This document shows, piece after piece, positions 1-7,747 of a stretch of DNA of 64,000 bases. The notes under the pieces were generated by a model. That model did not search any database. It was not told where the DNA came from and saw only the letters and a list, made by a program, of their open reading frames with translations. The stretch is from CAVSUR01 sp963731285 (GTDB lineage: Bacteria > Actinomycetota > Actinomycetes > Streptosporangiales > Streptosporangiaceae): positions 186,001 through 250,000 of the forward strand of contig CAVSUR010000002.1 in the NCBI GenBank assembly GCA_963731285.1, given 5' to 3'. Every line of letters begins with the position of its first letter. The first letter of the stretch is position 1. Both the position numbers and the translations under genes were made by a program.

Positions 1-361
1 CGTTGAGGTCGGGCATCTTGGTCTGCGCGATCTCCCGGACCTGGGCCTTGGTCATCGAGCCGACCTTGGTCTTGTGCGGCTCGCCGCTGCCCTTCTCCAC
101 CCCGGCGGCCTTCTTGATCAGCTCAGGCGCCGGCGGGGTCTTGGTGATGAAGGAGAACGACCGGTCCTCGTAGATGGTGATCTCGACCGGGATGACGTTC
201 CCGCGCTGGGACTCGGTCGCGGCGTTGTACTGCTTGACGAAGTCCATGATGTTGACGCCGTGCGGGCCGAGCGCCGTGCCGACCGGCGGGGCCGGCGTGG
301 CTGCCCCGGCATTCAGCTGCACCTTGACCAGCGCAGCGACCCTCTTCTTCCTCGGAGCCAT
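1..361 (-). CDS. rplK: 50S ribosomal protein L11 (3' end cut by window edge)
   Basis: The reading frame starts at an ATG (complement of 359–361) and runs off the left edge of the window. About 120 residues are visible, beginning MAPRKKRVAALVKVQLNAG and containing the L11 glycine/proline-rich N-terminal loop (PAPPVGTALGPHGVNIM) and the FITKTPPAPELIKKAAG segment, which belong to the rRNA GTPase-centre-binding protein L11. The missing part is the end of the C-terminal rRNA-binding domain. It lies just downstream of nusG and secE on the same strand, the standard bacterial secE–nusG–rplK order, so it is probably co-transcribed with them. Confidence 0.97.
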   Translation of the reverse strand, partial: MAPRKKRVAALVKVQLNAGAATPAPPVGTALGPHGVNIMDFVKQYNAATESQRGNVIPVEITIYEDRSFSFITKTPPAPELIKKAAGVEKGSGEPHKTKVGSMTKAQVREIAQTKMPDLN

Positions 362-419
362 GGTTGCGTCCTCTTCTTTTCTCTGGCGGTGAAGCCGGGT
401 TCTCTGGGGTAATGCCGGG

Positions 420-1259
420 TCAGATCTTGCTGACCTGGTCGAATGAGAGCTCGACCGGCGTCTCGCGGCCGAAGATCGACACGAGCACCTTGAGCTTCTG
501 GGTGTCGGGGTTGATCTCGCTCACCGTTGCCGGGAGCGTCGCGAACGGACCGTCCATAACGGTAACCGACTGGCCGACCTCGAAGTCCACCGCGGCCGCC
601 CGCAGCGTCTCCGCCTTCTTGATGGCCTTCTCCTCCGGCACCGGGGCGAGCAGCGTCGCCACCTCGTCCAGGCTGAGCGGCGACGGCTTGCTGGACAGGC
701 CGACGAATCCGGTCACGCCCGGCGTGTTACGGACAGCCGCCCATGACTCGTCGGTCAGGTCCATCCGGACCAGGATGTAACCGGGCAGCACCTTCTCCTG
801 GACCTGCTGCCGCTTGCCGCTCTTGATCTCGATCACCTCGTGCGTCGGGACCTCGATCTGGAAGATGTAGTCCTCCATGTTCAGCGACTGGGTGCGGCTC
901 TCCAGGTTCGTCCGGACGCGGTTCTCGTAGCCGGCATAGGAGTGCACGACGTACCAGTCGCCGGGCAGCAGGCGCAGCTCGGACTTGAACTCGCTGACCG
1001 GATCGGCCTCCGCCTCATCGGCCGTCTCGGCCTGCTCCGCGGGGTCGGCACCGTCCTGATCGCCGGGGTCGGCCGGGATATCGGCAGCCGCCAGGACCTC
1101 GGGCCGGCTGCGTCGTCGGCCTGCGCGGCCGCGCCGTCGCCGAGGGCGGTGAGGACGTCCTGCGCCGCGGCATCAGCGGGTGTGCCCGCCGGGCGCGGCC
1201 TGGCCGTTGATGACAGGCCCAGCCGCGGGCTGACCGGCTTGCAGTTCGGACTCGGACAC
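420..1259 (-). CDS. nusG: Transcription termination/antitermination factor NusG, frame broken twice in the N-terminal tail
   Basis: NusG binds RNA polymerase and couples it to Rho or the ribosome. The conserved NGN domain (DWYVVHSYAGYENRV…, PGYILVRMDL, NTPGVTGFVG) and the KOW domain (VGQSVTVMDGPFATLPATV…IFGRETPVEL) read openly from about 1120 down to the stop at 420. The actinobacterial acidic N-terminal tail is spread over two frames. It starts at a GTG (complement of 1257–1259, VSESELQAG) behind a purine-rich site and hits a TGA at 1173–1175. The next stretch (ADAAAQDVLTALGDG…) is in another frame, and the tail returns to the original frame by about 1105 (EVLAAADIPADPGDQDG). No ATG, GTG or TTG lies between 1173 and 948 in the main frame, and a start at the GTG of 945–947 would remove the first NGN strand. 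Two compensating indels in the sequence are the simplest reading. Confidence 0.9.
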
Positions 1260-1394
1260 AGTAGCTCTTTTCTCTCTTATCTTCCCGGCGCGGCGCGAGC
1301 CGGCGACTGCCGCCGGCCTGCTCGCCGTGCGCGGGCTTGCCTGACCATGCGGCCGCGGCAGGCGCATGGCTCATTGATCCAGCCGGCGGCATCC

Positions 1395-1646
1395 TCAGCC
1401 GAAGACGGCAAACACCAGCTTGGTGAACCCGTAGTCCAGGCTGGTCACGATGGCCACCATGACCAGGATGAACACGAGCGCGACCGTCGTGTACGTAACG
1501 AGCTCCCGGCGGGTCGGCCAGATGACCTTGCGCAGCTCGGCGACGACCTGACGGAAGAACAGCGCGGGCGTGGTGCGGTCGCGCTGCGGCGGCCGGCCAG
1601 GCTTCGCCGGCTTCGCTGCGGCCGAGCCACGTGTCTGAGTTGCCAT
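1395..1646 (-). CDS. secE: Preprotein translocase subunit SecE
   Basis: This is an 83-residue protein with a polar, Lys/Pro-rich N-terminus, then the SecE signature FFRQVVAELRKVIWPTRREL and one transmembrane helix (VALVFILVMVAIVTSLDYGF). SecE is the small essential clamp of the SecYEG channel. The single-helix form is typical of Gram-positive and actinobacterial SecE. It is followed by nusG about 135 bp downstream and preceded by tRNA-Trp, a conserved actinobacterial arrangement. Start at the ATG complement of 1644–1646. Confidence 0.95.
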   Translation of the reverse strand: MATQTRGSAAAKPAKPGRPPQRDRTTPALFFRQVVAELRKVIWPTRRELVTYTTVALVFILVMVAIVTSLDYGFTKLVFAVFG

Positions 1647-1720
1647 GTCCTCACCTGAGCGCCGCTGTCCGTCTGCCGGCTGATGCCGCCAGCTGCCCGC
1701 TGGTTCGCGGGTCGCACTCG

Positions 1721-1794
1721 CAGGGCAGGAGGGACTCGAACCCCCAACCGCCGGTTTTGGAGACCGGGACTCTGGCCAATTGAGCTACTGCCCT
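1721..1794 (-). tRNA. tRNA-Trp (anticodon CCA)
   Basis: The minus strand folds as a cloverleaf of 74 nt. The 7-bp acceptor stem pairs AGGGCAG with CTGCCCT and leaves G as the discriminator. The anticodon stem CCGGT/ACCGG encloses the loop CTCCAAA with CCA at positions 34–36, and the T arm contains GGTTCGAGTCC. The CCA tail is not encoded. Location directly upstream of secE matches other actinomycetes. Confidence 0.96.
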
Positions 1795-1931
1795 ATCAGG
1801 CCCGTGCGGGCATGCACAGACCCTGGTGGACGCCACCAGATGCGGAAGTCTACGTCGCCGGCCGCCCCGGCGTCGAACTACCGGGGTTAACGGCACGGCC
1901 CTGGCGCGCCAAAGATGCCACCATAGAGGTC

Positions 1932-3144
1932 ATGAGTTCCGCACCGCAAAGAATCTCCGCCCGGGTAGCCGCCATCACCGAGTCAGCCACGCTGGCCGTG
2001 GACGCCAAAGCCAAGGCGCTCAAGGCGGCCGGCCGCCCGGTCATCGGGTTCGGCGCAGGCGAGCCGGACTTCCCGACTCCCGACTACATCGTCGAGGCCG
2101 CGGCCCGCGCCTGCGCGCAGCCCCGGTTCCACCACTACACCCCGGCGGCAGGCCTGCCGGAACTGCGCGAGGCCGTGGCGGCCAAGACCGCGCGTGATTC
2201 GCAGCTGAACGTGCCCGCCGCCCAGGTGCTGATCACCAACGGCGGCAAGCAGGCCGTCTACGAGGCGTTCGCCTCCCTGCTCGACCCCGGCGACGAGGTG
2301 CTGCTGCCGACCCCGTACTGGACCACCTACCCGGAGTCGATCGGGCTGGCCGGCGGCAAGCCGGTGCCGGTGCCGACCGACGAGAAGTCCGGCTACCTGG
2401 TCACGGTTGAGCAGCTGGATGAACACTGCACCACCGGCCACCAAGCTGCTGGTGTTCGTCTCGCCGTCCAACCCGACCGGTGCGGTGTACCCGCCAGAGC
2501 AGGTCGCCGAGATCGGCCGCTGGGCCGCGGCCAAGGGCATCTGGGTGGTCACCGACGAGATCTACGAGCACCTGGTGTTCGGCGGCGCCGTCTTCGCCTC
2601 GATGCCCGTCGCCGCGCCCGAGATCGCCGACCGGTGCGTGGTGCTGAGCGGAGTGGCCAAGACCTACGCCATGACCGGCTGGCGGGTGGGCTGGATGATC
2701 GGCCCGGCCGACGTGATCAAGGCCGCAGCCAACCTGCAGTCGCACGCTACTTCCAACGTCTGCAACGTCGCCCAGGCGGCGGCCCTGGCCGCGGTCAGCG
2801 GGGACTTGTCCGCGGTGGCACGGATGCGGGCGGCGTTCGACCGGCGCCGGCTGACCATGACCAGAATGCTGAACGAGATCCCCGGGGTGGTGTGCCCGCT
2901 GCCCGAGGGCGCCTTCTACTGCTATCCGTCGGTCAAGGGCGTGCTCGGCCGCGAGCTGGCCGGGGCGCGGCCGCAGACCGCCGTGGAACTGGCCGAGCTG
3001 CTGCTGGAAGAGGCGGACGTGGCGGTGGTGCCCGGCGAGGCTTTCGGCACGCCCGGCTACTTCCGGCTCTCGTGTGCCCTGGGCGACGCCGACCTGGAGG
3101 AAGGCATCACCAGGATCGGTAAGCTGCTCGGCCAGGCACGCTAG
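1932..3144 (+). CDS. aspC: Aspartate-type PLP aminotransferase, one frameshift
   Basis: This is a class I/II (fold type I) aminotransferase of about 403 residues that should swap amino groups between aspartate or a similar amino acid and 2-oxoglutarate. The N-terminal half, from ATG 1932 (MSSAPQRISARVAAITESAT…GFGAGEPDFPTPDYIV), is in one frame up to about 2430. The rest (TKLLVFVSPSNPTGAVY, VTDEIYEHLVF, and SGVAKTYAMTGWRVGW with the PLP lysine) is in the next frame to the stop at 3144. The break lies between 2417 and 2445 and behaves like one extra base. Catalytic motifs on both sides are intact, so this is probably a sequence error or a very recent mutation. The following deaminase gene starts 8 bp after the stop. 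Confidence 0.88.
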
Positions 3145-3152
3145 CGGCTGCG

Positions 3153-4349
3153 GTGCCGCCGACCCGGGCGCTCGCCGCACCGCCGCGGGCGCTGGAAGCA
3201 CCGCCGAGAGCGCTAGAAGCCCTGCCCAAGGCGCATCTGCACCTGCACTTCACCGGCTCGATGCGGCATCCGACCCTGGTCGAGCTGGCGCGCCTGCACG
3301 GCGTGCACCTGCCGGAGGCCCTCGTCGCCGACTGGCCGCCGCGGCTGCACGGCACCGACGAGCGCGGCTGGTTCAGGTTCCAGCGGCTGTACGACATCGC
3401 CAGGTCGGTGGTCCGCACGCCCGCCGACCTGGGACGGCTGCTGCTGGAAGCGGCGCAGGACGAGCGGGCCGAGGGCTCGGGCTGGCTGGAGCTCCAGGTC
3501 GACCCATCCGGCTACGCGCCCCGGTTCGGCGGGCTGACCCCCACGGTGGAGCTAGTGCTGGAGGCCGCGGCCAGGGCGACGGCGGCAACCGGGGTGGGCA
3601 TCGGCATCATCATCGCGGCCAACCGGACCAAGCACCCGCTGGAAGCCCGCACGCTGGCTCGGCTGGCCGCCCAGTACACCGGCCGGGGCGTGATCGGCTT
3701 CGGCCTGTCCAACGACGAGCGGCGGGGTCCGGCGGGCCAGTTCGCCGCGGCGTTCCGGATCGCCGCCGCGGCCGGGCTGATCGGCGTCCCGCACGGCGGC
3801 GAGCTGGCGGGACCGGACAGCGTCCGCGTCTGCCTGGATGAGCTGCACGCTACCCGCATCGGGCACGGCGTGGCGGCCGCGAAAGACCCGGATCTAACGC
3901 GGCAAATAGCGGCCGCCGGCGTCACGCTCGAAGTGTGCCCGACGTCCAACGTCGCGCTCGGCGTCGCCGCCCGGCCCGCTGATGTGCCGCTGCGGGAACT
4001 GCTGGACGCGGGTATCAGCATCGCGCTCGGGGCCGATGACCCGCTGTTGTTCGGCCACCGGCTCATCGCCCAGTACGAGCTGGCGCGGGACGCGCAGGGG
4101 CTGTCCGACGCCGGGCTGGCCGAGCTGGCCCGGATGTCGGTCCGCGGCTCTGCGGCCACGCCGGACGTCCGCGCCCGCCTGCTGGATGGCATCGACGCCT
4201 GGCTCGCGGCAGATCCGCCCGGGCCCGGCGGCAGTCCGCCACCCCAGCACCGCGGCGCGCTAGCCCGGCCAATCCCGGCGGCGCCTGCGGGCCAGGGCGA
4301 GCGGCGCGGAGTTGCGCCGGCTCGGCTACCGGAAACGGCAGGCAGCTGA
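3153..4349 (+). CDS. add: Adenosine deaminase-like metal-dependent hydrolase
   Basis: This protein belongs to the adenosine/AMP deaminase family (TIM barrel, one Zn). Visible motifs are the first metal site KAHLHLHFTGS, the middle HGGE motif (GVPHGGELAG) with the catalytic glutamate, RIGHGV, and the late ALGADDPLLFG. Most adenosine deaminases have S-T-D-D-P at the last site; here it is G-A-D-D-P, so substrate choice may differ (aminodeoxyfutalosine or another purine cannot be excluded). A short N-terminal extension has the repeated unit RALEAPP. The C-terminus carries a Pro/Gly/Arg-rich tail beyond the usual end. The GTG start 8 bp after the aminotransferase suggests a two-gene transcript. 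Confidence 0.82.
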   Translation: MPPTRALAAPPRALEAPPRALEALPKAHLHLHFTGSMRHPTLVELARLHGVHLPEALVADWPPRLHGTDERGWFRFQRLYDIARSVVRTPADLGRLLLEAAQDERAEGSGWLELQVDPSGYAPRFGGLTPTVELVLEAAARATAATGVGIGIIIAANRTKHPLEARTLARLAAQYTGRGVIGFGLSNDERRGPAGQFAAAFRIAAAAGLIGVPHGGELAGPDSVRVCLDELHATRIGHGVAAAKDPDLTRQIAAAGVTLEVCPTSNVALGVAARPADVPLRELLDAGISIALGADDPLLFGHRLIAQYELARDAQGLSDAGLAELARMSVRGSAATPDVRARLLDGIDAWLAADPPGPGGSPPPQHRGALARPIPAAPAGQGERRGVAPARLPETAGS

Positions 4350-4448
4350 GCCGCCGGGCAGGACCAGGGCCACGGCCGCCCGCGTGCTGCGGCGTCATCC
4401 GGGCATCGCTGCCCGGGCCAGGGCGGCGGCCGGCGCGCACCGTGCTTG

Positions 4449-6092
4449 TCACACGCCGATCGTCGGCGGCACCGTCGGCGGCGCGGAGTCCCAGACATCC
4501 GCGTCTTCGGCGAGCCAGGCCTGACGGTACCTTTCCTGCTCCTCCCGCCGGCCTGCCGCCGAACCCGTCATCGGCATGCCGGTGGCTGCGTCCGAGGTCC
4601 CAGCGGGGGCCGCAGCCGCGTCGGCGCCGATCATCCCGGCGCCGCTGCCGGGAGCGCCGAAGGCGCCCGGGCTGCCGGGTATCGCGCCGACCGTCCCCTC
4701 GGAGCCGATCATGCCGTCGGCGCCGAAGGCGGCAGGGTCCTCGCCGGCCACGCTGCCGATGCCCTCGCTTTCCAGCCCGCTGGCGAAGCTGCGGCCGGGG
4801 GAGCCGGTTCCGCCATCACCGGGCACGCTGGCGCCGGCCGGCCCGATGCCCATGCCGCCGGGACTGACGCCCATGCCGGGCACGACGCCCTCACCGGGCA
4901 GGACGCCCGCGCCCGGCACCACGCCGTCACCCGGCACGGTCCCTGCGCCCGGCACCGGGCCCTCGCCGGGCACTCCGGGGAAGGTGGGACTGGTACCGGC
5001 GGGCACCGGCTCGGCCAGCCCGGCAGGGGCCATCCCCTCACCCGGAACTGTTCCTTCACCGGGAACGCTGCCCGCCCCGGGAACCGTGCCCTCACCGGGA
5101 ACCGTGCCCTCACCGGGAACCGTGCCGCCGGGGCTGACGCCGACCGGCCCTGGCACGCTCCCCAGTCCGCCGCTGCCGCCGGGGCCAGACCCGGCGCCGG
5201 CGCCTCCCGGGCTGGTGCCCGGCATGCCGGGCACTCCGGGCCCAGATCCACCCGGACCGCCGCCGGCCAGATGGGCCGGGGAGCCCGGTCCCGGAGCAGG
5301 GCCGAGTGACCCCGGTCCCGGCCCGCTGCCGGAGCCAGAGCCAGATCCGGCAAGTCCGCCGCCCGTGCCGCCCGTGCCACTGGACAGGCGGCGAGGGCCG
5401 CCCAGGCCGCCGCGGCCGCCGCGGCCGCCGCCGAGACTGCCTGCCGGGCCGGGACCGGCCACCGGGACGCCGCCCGCGGTCACGCCCCCCGCCGAACCGG
5501 CCCCGCCGCTGGCGCCGGGCCCATTGCTGAGCGAGCCGGGGCTGCCACCCCAGCCACCGCTCGGCAGGTTCTTGCTGACGCTGGGCGGCAAGTTGGCGTT
5601 GGCCTGAGTCAGCCGGTTGTTGAGCCGGGCCAGCACGGCCTGGGCCGCGCTGTTCGCCGGGCTGTGCCCGAACAAGCTCTCCACGTCACCGATGAGGCCG
5701 TTGCCCGGCGCCTTATAGGCCTTGTAGAACGGCAGGATCACCGTGCCGAGCCAGGTCAGCACTGAGCCGGTCTGCGCGCTGGTCCTGGCCAGGCCGATCG
5801 CCGTCTGGTGCAGCCTGGCGAAGCTGCCCGCGGCGGTCTGTGCGGCGGTCCCGCTCCAGTTGCTACTCAGCAGCTGCACATGCTGGGCCAGGCCGTCCGC
5901 TATCTGCGCGAGCGTCTTGCTCGCCGCGGTGTACGCGGCGCCAGCCCGGGCAACGGCACCCGGATCCAGGCCGGCGAACAGCGCCTCGATCTGCGCCGCC
6001 GAGTAACCGCTGACCGAATCGGGCGCAACCGCCACGACCTTAATGGGATAGCTGTTACCAATTACCGACCCGCCGCCATCACCGGCAAGCAT
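4449..6092 (-). CDS. Large WXG/PPE-like type VII secretion substrate with Gly/Pro-rich repeats
   Basis: The protein has 547 residues. Residues 1–130 are a helical WXG100/PPE-like region with a central NWSGTAAQTA turn and the hydrophobic LTWLGTVILPFYKAY. Residues ~190–450 are a low-complexity Gly/Pro/Ser region with PGEGTVPGEG-type units. The last ~30 residues are polar and end with RYRQAWLAEDADVWD followed by a Pro-rich tail; this W-L-x-E-D-type tail resembles the C-terminal ends of other actinomycete T7SS-associated proteins. ATG 6092 has a good ribosome site (GGAGAGGAA). It is the last gene of the minus-strand string that starts with the two WXG100 genes, so it is probably an exported or envelope-linked substrate. 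Function unknown. Confidence 0.75.
   Translation of the reverse strand: MLAGDGGGSVIGNSYPIKVVAVAPDSVSGYSAAQIEALFAGLDPGAVARAGAAYTAASKTLAQIADGLAQHVQLLSSNWSGTAAQTAAGSFARLHQTAIGLARTSAQTGSVLTWLGTVILPFYKAYKAPGNGLIGDVESLFGHSPANSAAQAVLARLNNRLTQANANLPPSVSKNLPSGGWGGSPGSLSNGPGASGGAGSAGGVTAGGVPVAGPGPAGSLGGGRGGRGGLGGPRRLSSGTGGTGGGLAGSGSGSGSGPGPGSLGPAPGPGSPAHLAGGGPGGSGPGVPGMPGTSPGGAGAGSGPGGSGGLGSVPGPVGVSPGGTVPGEGTVPGEGTVPGAGSVPGEGTVPGEGMAPAGLAEPVPAGTSPTFPGVPGEGPVPGAGTVPGDGVVPGAGVLPGEGVVPGMGVSPGGMGIGPAGASVPGDGGTGSPGRSFASGLESEGIGSVAGEDPAAFGADGMIGSEGTVGAIPGSPGAFGAPGSGAGMIGADAAAAPAGTSDAATGMPMTGSAAGRREEQERYRQAWLAEDADVWDSAPPTVPPTIGV
5079..5131. repeat. 18-bp tandem repeat inside the T7SS substrate gene
   Basis: The unit GGGAACCGTGCCCTCACC occurs at 5079–5096 and 5097–5114, and a third copy begins at 5115 and then diverges. 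It encodes the PGEGTV repeats on the minus strand. Similar degenerate units continue through roughly 4860–5260. Such repeats make copy number and assembly uncertain. Confidence 0.85.
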
Positions 6093-6129
6093 CTGCGTTC
6101 CTCTCCGCCGTCTCGGGTCAAGGGCTGGC

Positions 6130-6639
6130 TCAGGCCGAGCTGAGACCCCCGGGCAGCGTCGTGTCCGAGCCGACGGTACGCGCCGCGGAAGAAGACGCCG
6201 ACTCCGCGTCAGCGTAGTTAACGACCGTCATGCGCAGGTTCCCGATCACCTGCTGGTAGGCCAGGTTCAAGTCGGCGTGGAACTGCGAGATGCCGTCGTA
6301 GGCGCTGGCGGCGTTGGCCGAGAACGCCTCTGCCGTCGACCACCCGGTGATCTCCGCTCCGCCGTAGCCGTTGCTGTAGATCTCCATCACGGAGGCCTCT
6401 AGCCGGTTCAGCTCGGCGCCCATCTGCGTGGCCACCTGGGTCAGGCGGTCGGGGTGCACCTGGATCTCATGTCCCCCGGCGAGCTGAGGGAACCCGGAGG
6501 CCGGCAGGGGCGGCGGGTGGTAGTCATTGGCCTTCCCTGAGCCGTCCGGATTGTAGAGCTGAGCGTTCTGCGCGGCCGCCTGCTGTTGCTGCTGTGCCTG
6601 CTGCTGCTGCAGAATCCGGGCGTCACCAGCTCCGCCCAT
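6130..6639 (-). CDS. T7SS-associated helical protein with poly-Gln N-terminus
   Basis: This 169-residue protein starts at ATG 6639 behind a strong ribosome site (GGGAGGTGA). Residues 9–25 are almost entirely Gln and Ala (LQQQQAQQQQQAAAQ), followed by a Pro-rich linker. From about residue 55 there is a helical WXG-like hairpin (IQVHPDRLTQVATQMGAEL, then a turn with ITGWSTAEAF, then a second long helix). Its place between WXG100 genes and the large substrate gene suggests a secretion partner or substrate of the same ESX system. I do not recognise a named family beyond the WXG-like fold. Confidence 0.72.
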   Translation of the reverse strand: MGGAGDARILQQQQAQQQQQAAAQNAQLYNPDGSGKANDYHPPPLPASGFPQLAGGHEIQVHPDRLTQVATQMGAELNRLEASVMEIYSNGYGGAEITGWSTAEAFSANAASAYDGISQFHADLNLAYQQVIGNLRMTVVNYADAESASSSAARTVGSDTTLPGGLSSA

Positions 6640-6725
6640 CGGGTCACCTCCCGCTGATCAGCGGCCCCGCCGGGCGCCGCCATGCTGGCGCCCGGCGGCC
6701 CGCGGCCGAAGCCCGGTCGGAGAAA

Positions 6726-7016
6726 TCAGGCCCACATCCGCGTGTTGGCCGATTCGGTGACGGTGTAGTTGTGGTTCGCCACGCCGATCACCACGCCGAG
6801 CTGCTGCAGCACGTTGGCCATGTCGGCGGCGGCATTGTCCCAGATGGTCTTGGCCTGGTAATACGCCTGCTGCGCCGAGCCGCTCCATTCAGAAAGATTG
6901 CCCTTCAGCTGCCCGTCCAGCGTGGTCAGGCTGTCATGAAAGGCACTGTAGGTGCTGGCGAAATCGGCCTGGGACTGCTCCAGGGTTCCGAATACTGCCT
7001 TGGTGTACTCACTCAT
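6726..7016 (-). CDS. WXG100 family protein (EsxA/EsxB-like)
   Basis: The 96-residue protein from ATG 7016 (ribosome site AGGGAGA) has the typical WXG100 architecture: helix, the turn LSEWSGSAQQAYYQAK carrying W-S-G, then a second helix. These proteins form helical-hairpin dimers that are the core substrates of type VII secretion. An upstream in-frame ATG at 7040 would add MRARENSR but lacks a ribosome site. It lies 87 bp downstream of the other WXG100 gene and is probably its heterodimer partner. An exact YxxxD/E export signal is not obvious in the C-terminal tail. Confidence 0.88.
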   Translation of the reverse strand: MSEYTKAVFGTLEQSQADFASTYSAFHDSLTTLDGQLKGNLSEWSGSAQQAYYQAKTIWDNAAADMANVLQQLGVVIGVANHNYTVTESANTRMWA

Positions 7017-7103
7017 CCGACTATTCTCCCTAGCACGCAATTTCGGCGGTCATGAGACTTTCGCGCCTGCTGCCGGATTTCTCATCGGCGGCGGCCCGGC
7101 GGC

Positions 7104-7418
7104 TCAGCGGTTCAGCAGGCCGCTGACCTTGTTGGCCGAGGTGACGTTCGCGGTCTCCGCCGACTCGTAGTGCGCCCGGGTGGCGACGAGCTTCTCGTGC
7201 ATGACCTCGAGCGCGTTGATGACCTTGGTGAAATCGGAGTTGAACGACTCATAAGCGCTGGTGAAGGCGTTCGACGCCTCGCCGACCCAGCCGCCCTTCA
7301 GCTCATCGTGGTAGGCGGCCAGCTGCGACTGCTGGCCGCGGATCTTGCTCACCGCGTCCTCGACATGGACCGCGGCAGTCGCCATCGCTGCTCTGTTGAC
7401 AGTGGTTCCGCCAGCCAT
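7104..7418 (-). CDS. WXG100-like protein, W-V-G variant
   Basis: This protein of 104 residues starts at ATG 7418 with GAGGAGG just upstream. It has two amphipathic helices around the turn LKGGWVGEASNAFTSAY, where W-V-G fills the W-x-G position. It is the first gene of the minus-strand esx string (7418 to 4449). The paired organisation with the next WXG100 gene suggests an EsxA/EsxB-type heterodimer exported by the EccB/EccC/EccD machine encoded beside it. Confidence 0.86.
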   Translation of the reverse strand: MAGGTTVNRAAMATAAVHVEDAVSKIRGQQSQLAAYHDELKGGWVGEASNAFTSAYESFNSDFTKVINALEVMHEKLVATRAHYESAETANVTSANKVSGLLNR

Positions 7419-7747
7419 GTGCTGGACCTCCTCGCTCGAGCTTGCCTGGGCGCGGGGCGCCGCCCCGCGTGCGGGAAGACCCAATGGCCCCGGCCCGCGC
7501 CGACGAGCGTTAACGCGCCCGCCTGATAACTAGGGACAAGTTAATCCAAGCCCGCATAATGGTGTCAACCGGGACTCTGAACTACGCAGCGTAAAAATAC
7601 CGCTGCTCATTGTCTGCTCGCCGGATATGCCAATTGACCTGCGCCGGTAATTCTTACTGGTGCGTAACATAAGAGACTGATCCTCGAATTCGAGGATGCT
7701 GCAGGGCGGGCCCCCGCGCCCGGTTCTGGCGGGCCGCGCAGGCCGGC
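7419..7747. promoter_or_regulatory. AT-richer intergenic region upstream of the esx genes
   Basis: This is a 329-bp stretch without a gene. Positions 7530–7690 are clearly more AT-rich than the surroundings and probably hold the promoter of the WXG100 operon (read leftwards). I see no convincing coding frame. An 18-bp palindrome sits at its right end, just beyond the end of eccB. Confidence 0.5.
7680..7697. promoter_or_regulatory. 18-bp perfect palindrome, possible operator
   Basis: ATCCTCGAATTCGAGGAT reads identically on both strands. It lies 50 bp past the eccB stop (minus strand) and about 260 bp upstream of the first WXG100 start. It could be a regulator site for the esx operon; with no poly-T run and no loop it is a poor terminator. 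Confidence 0.45.

Noticed and set aside
4576..5607. Long Pro/Ser-rich open frame on the plus strand
   Set aside because: It lies entirely opposite the T7SS substrate gene and its low-complexity composition mirrors the Gly/Pro codons of that gene; no start signal.
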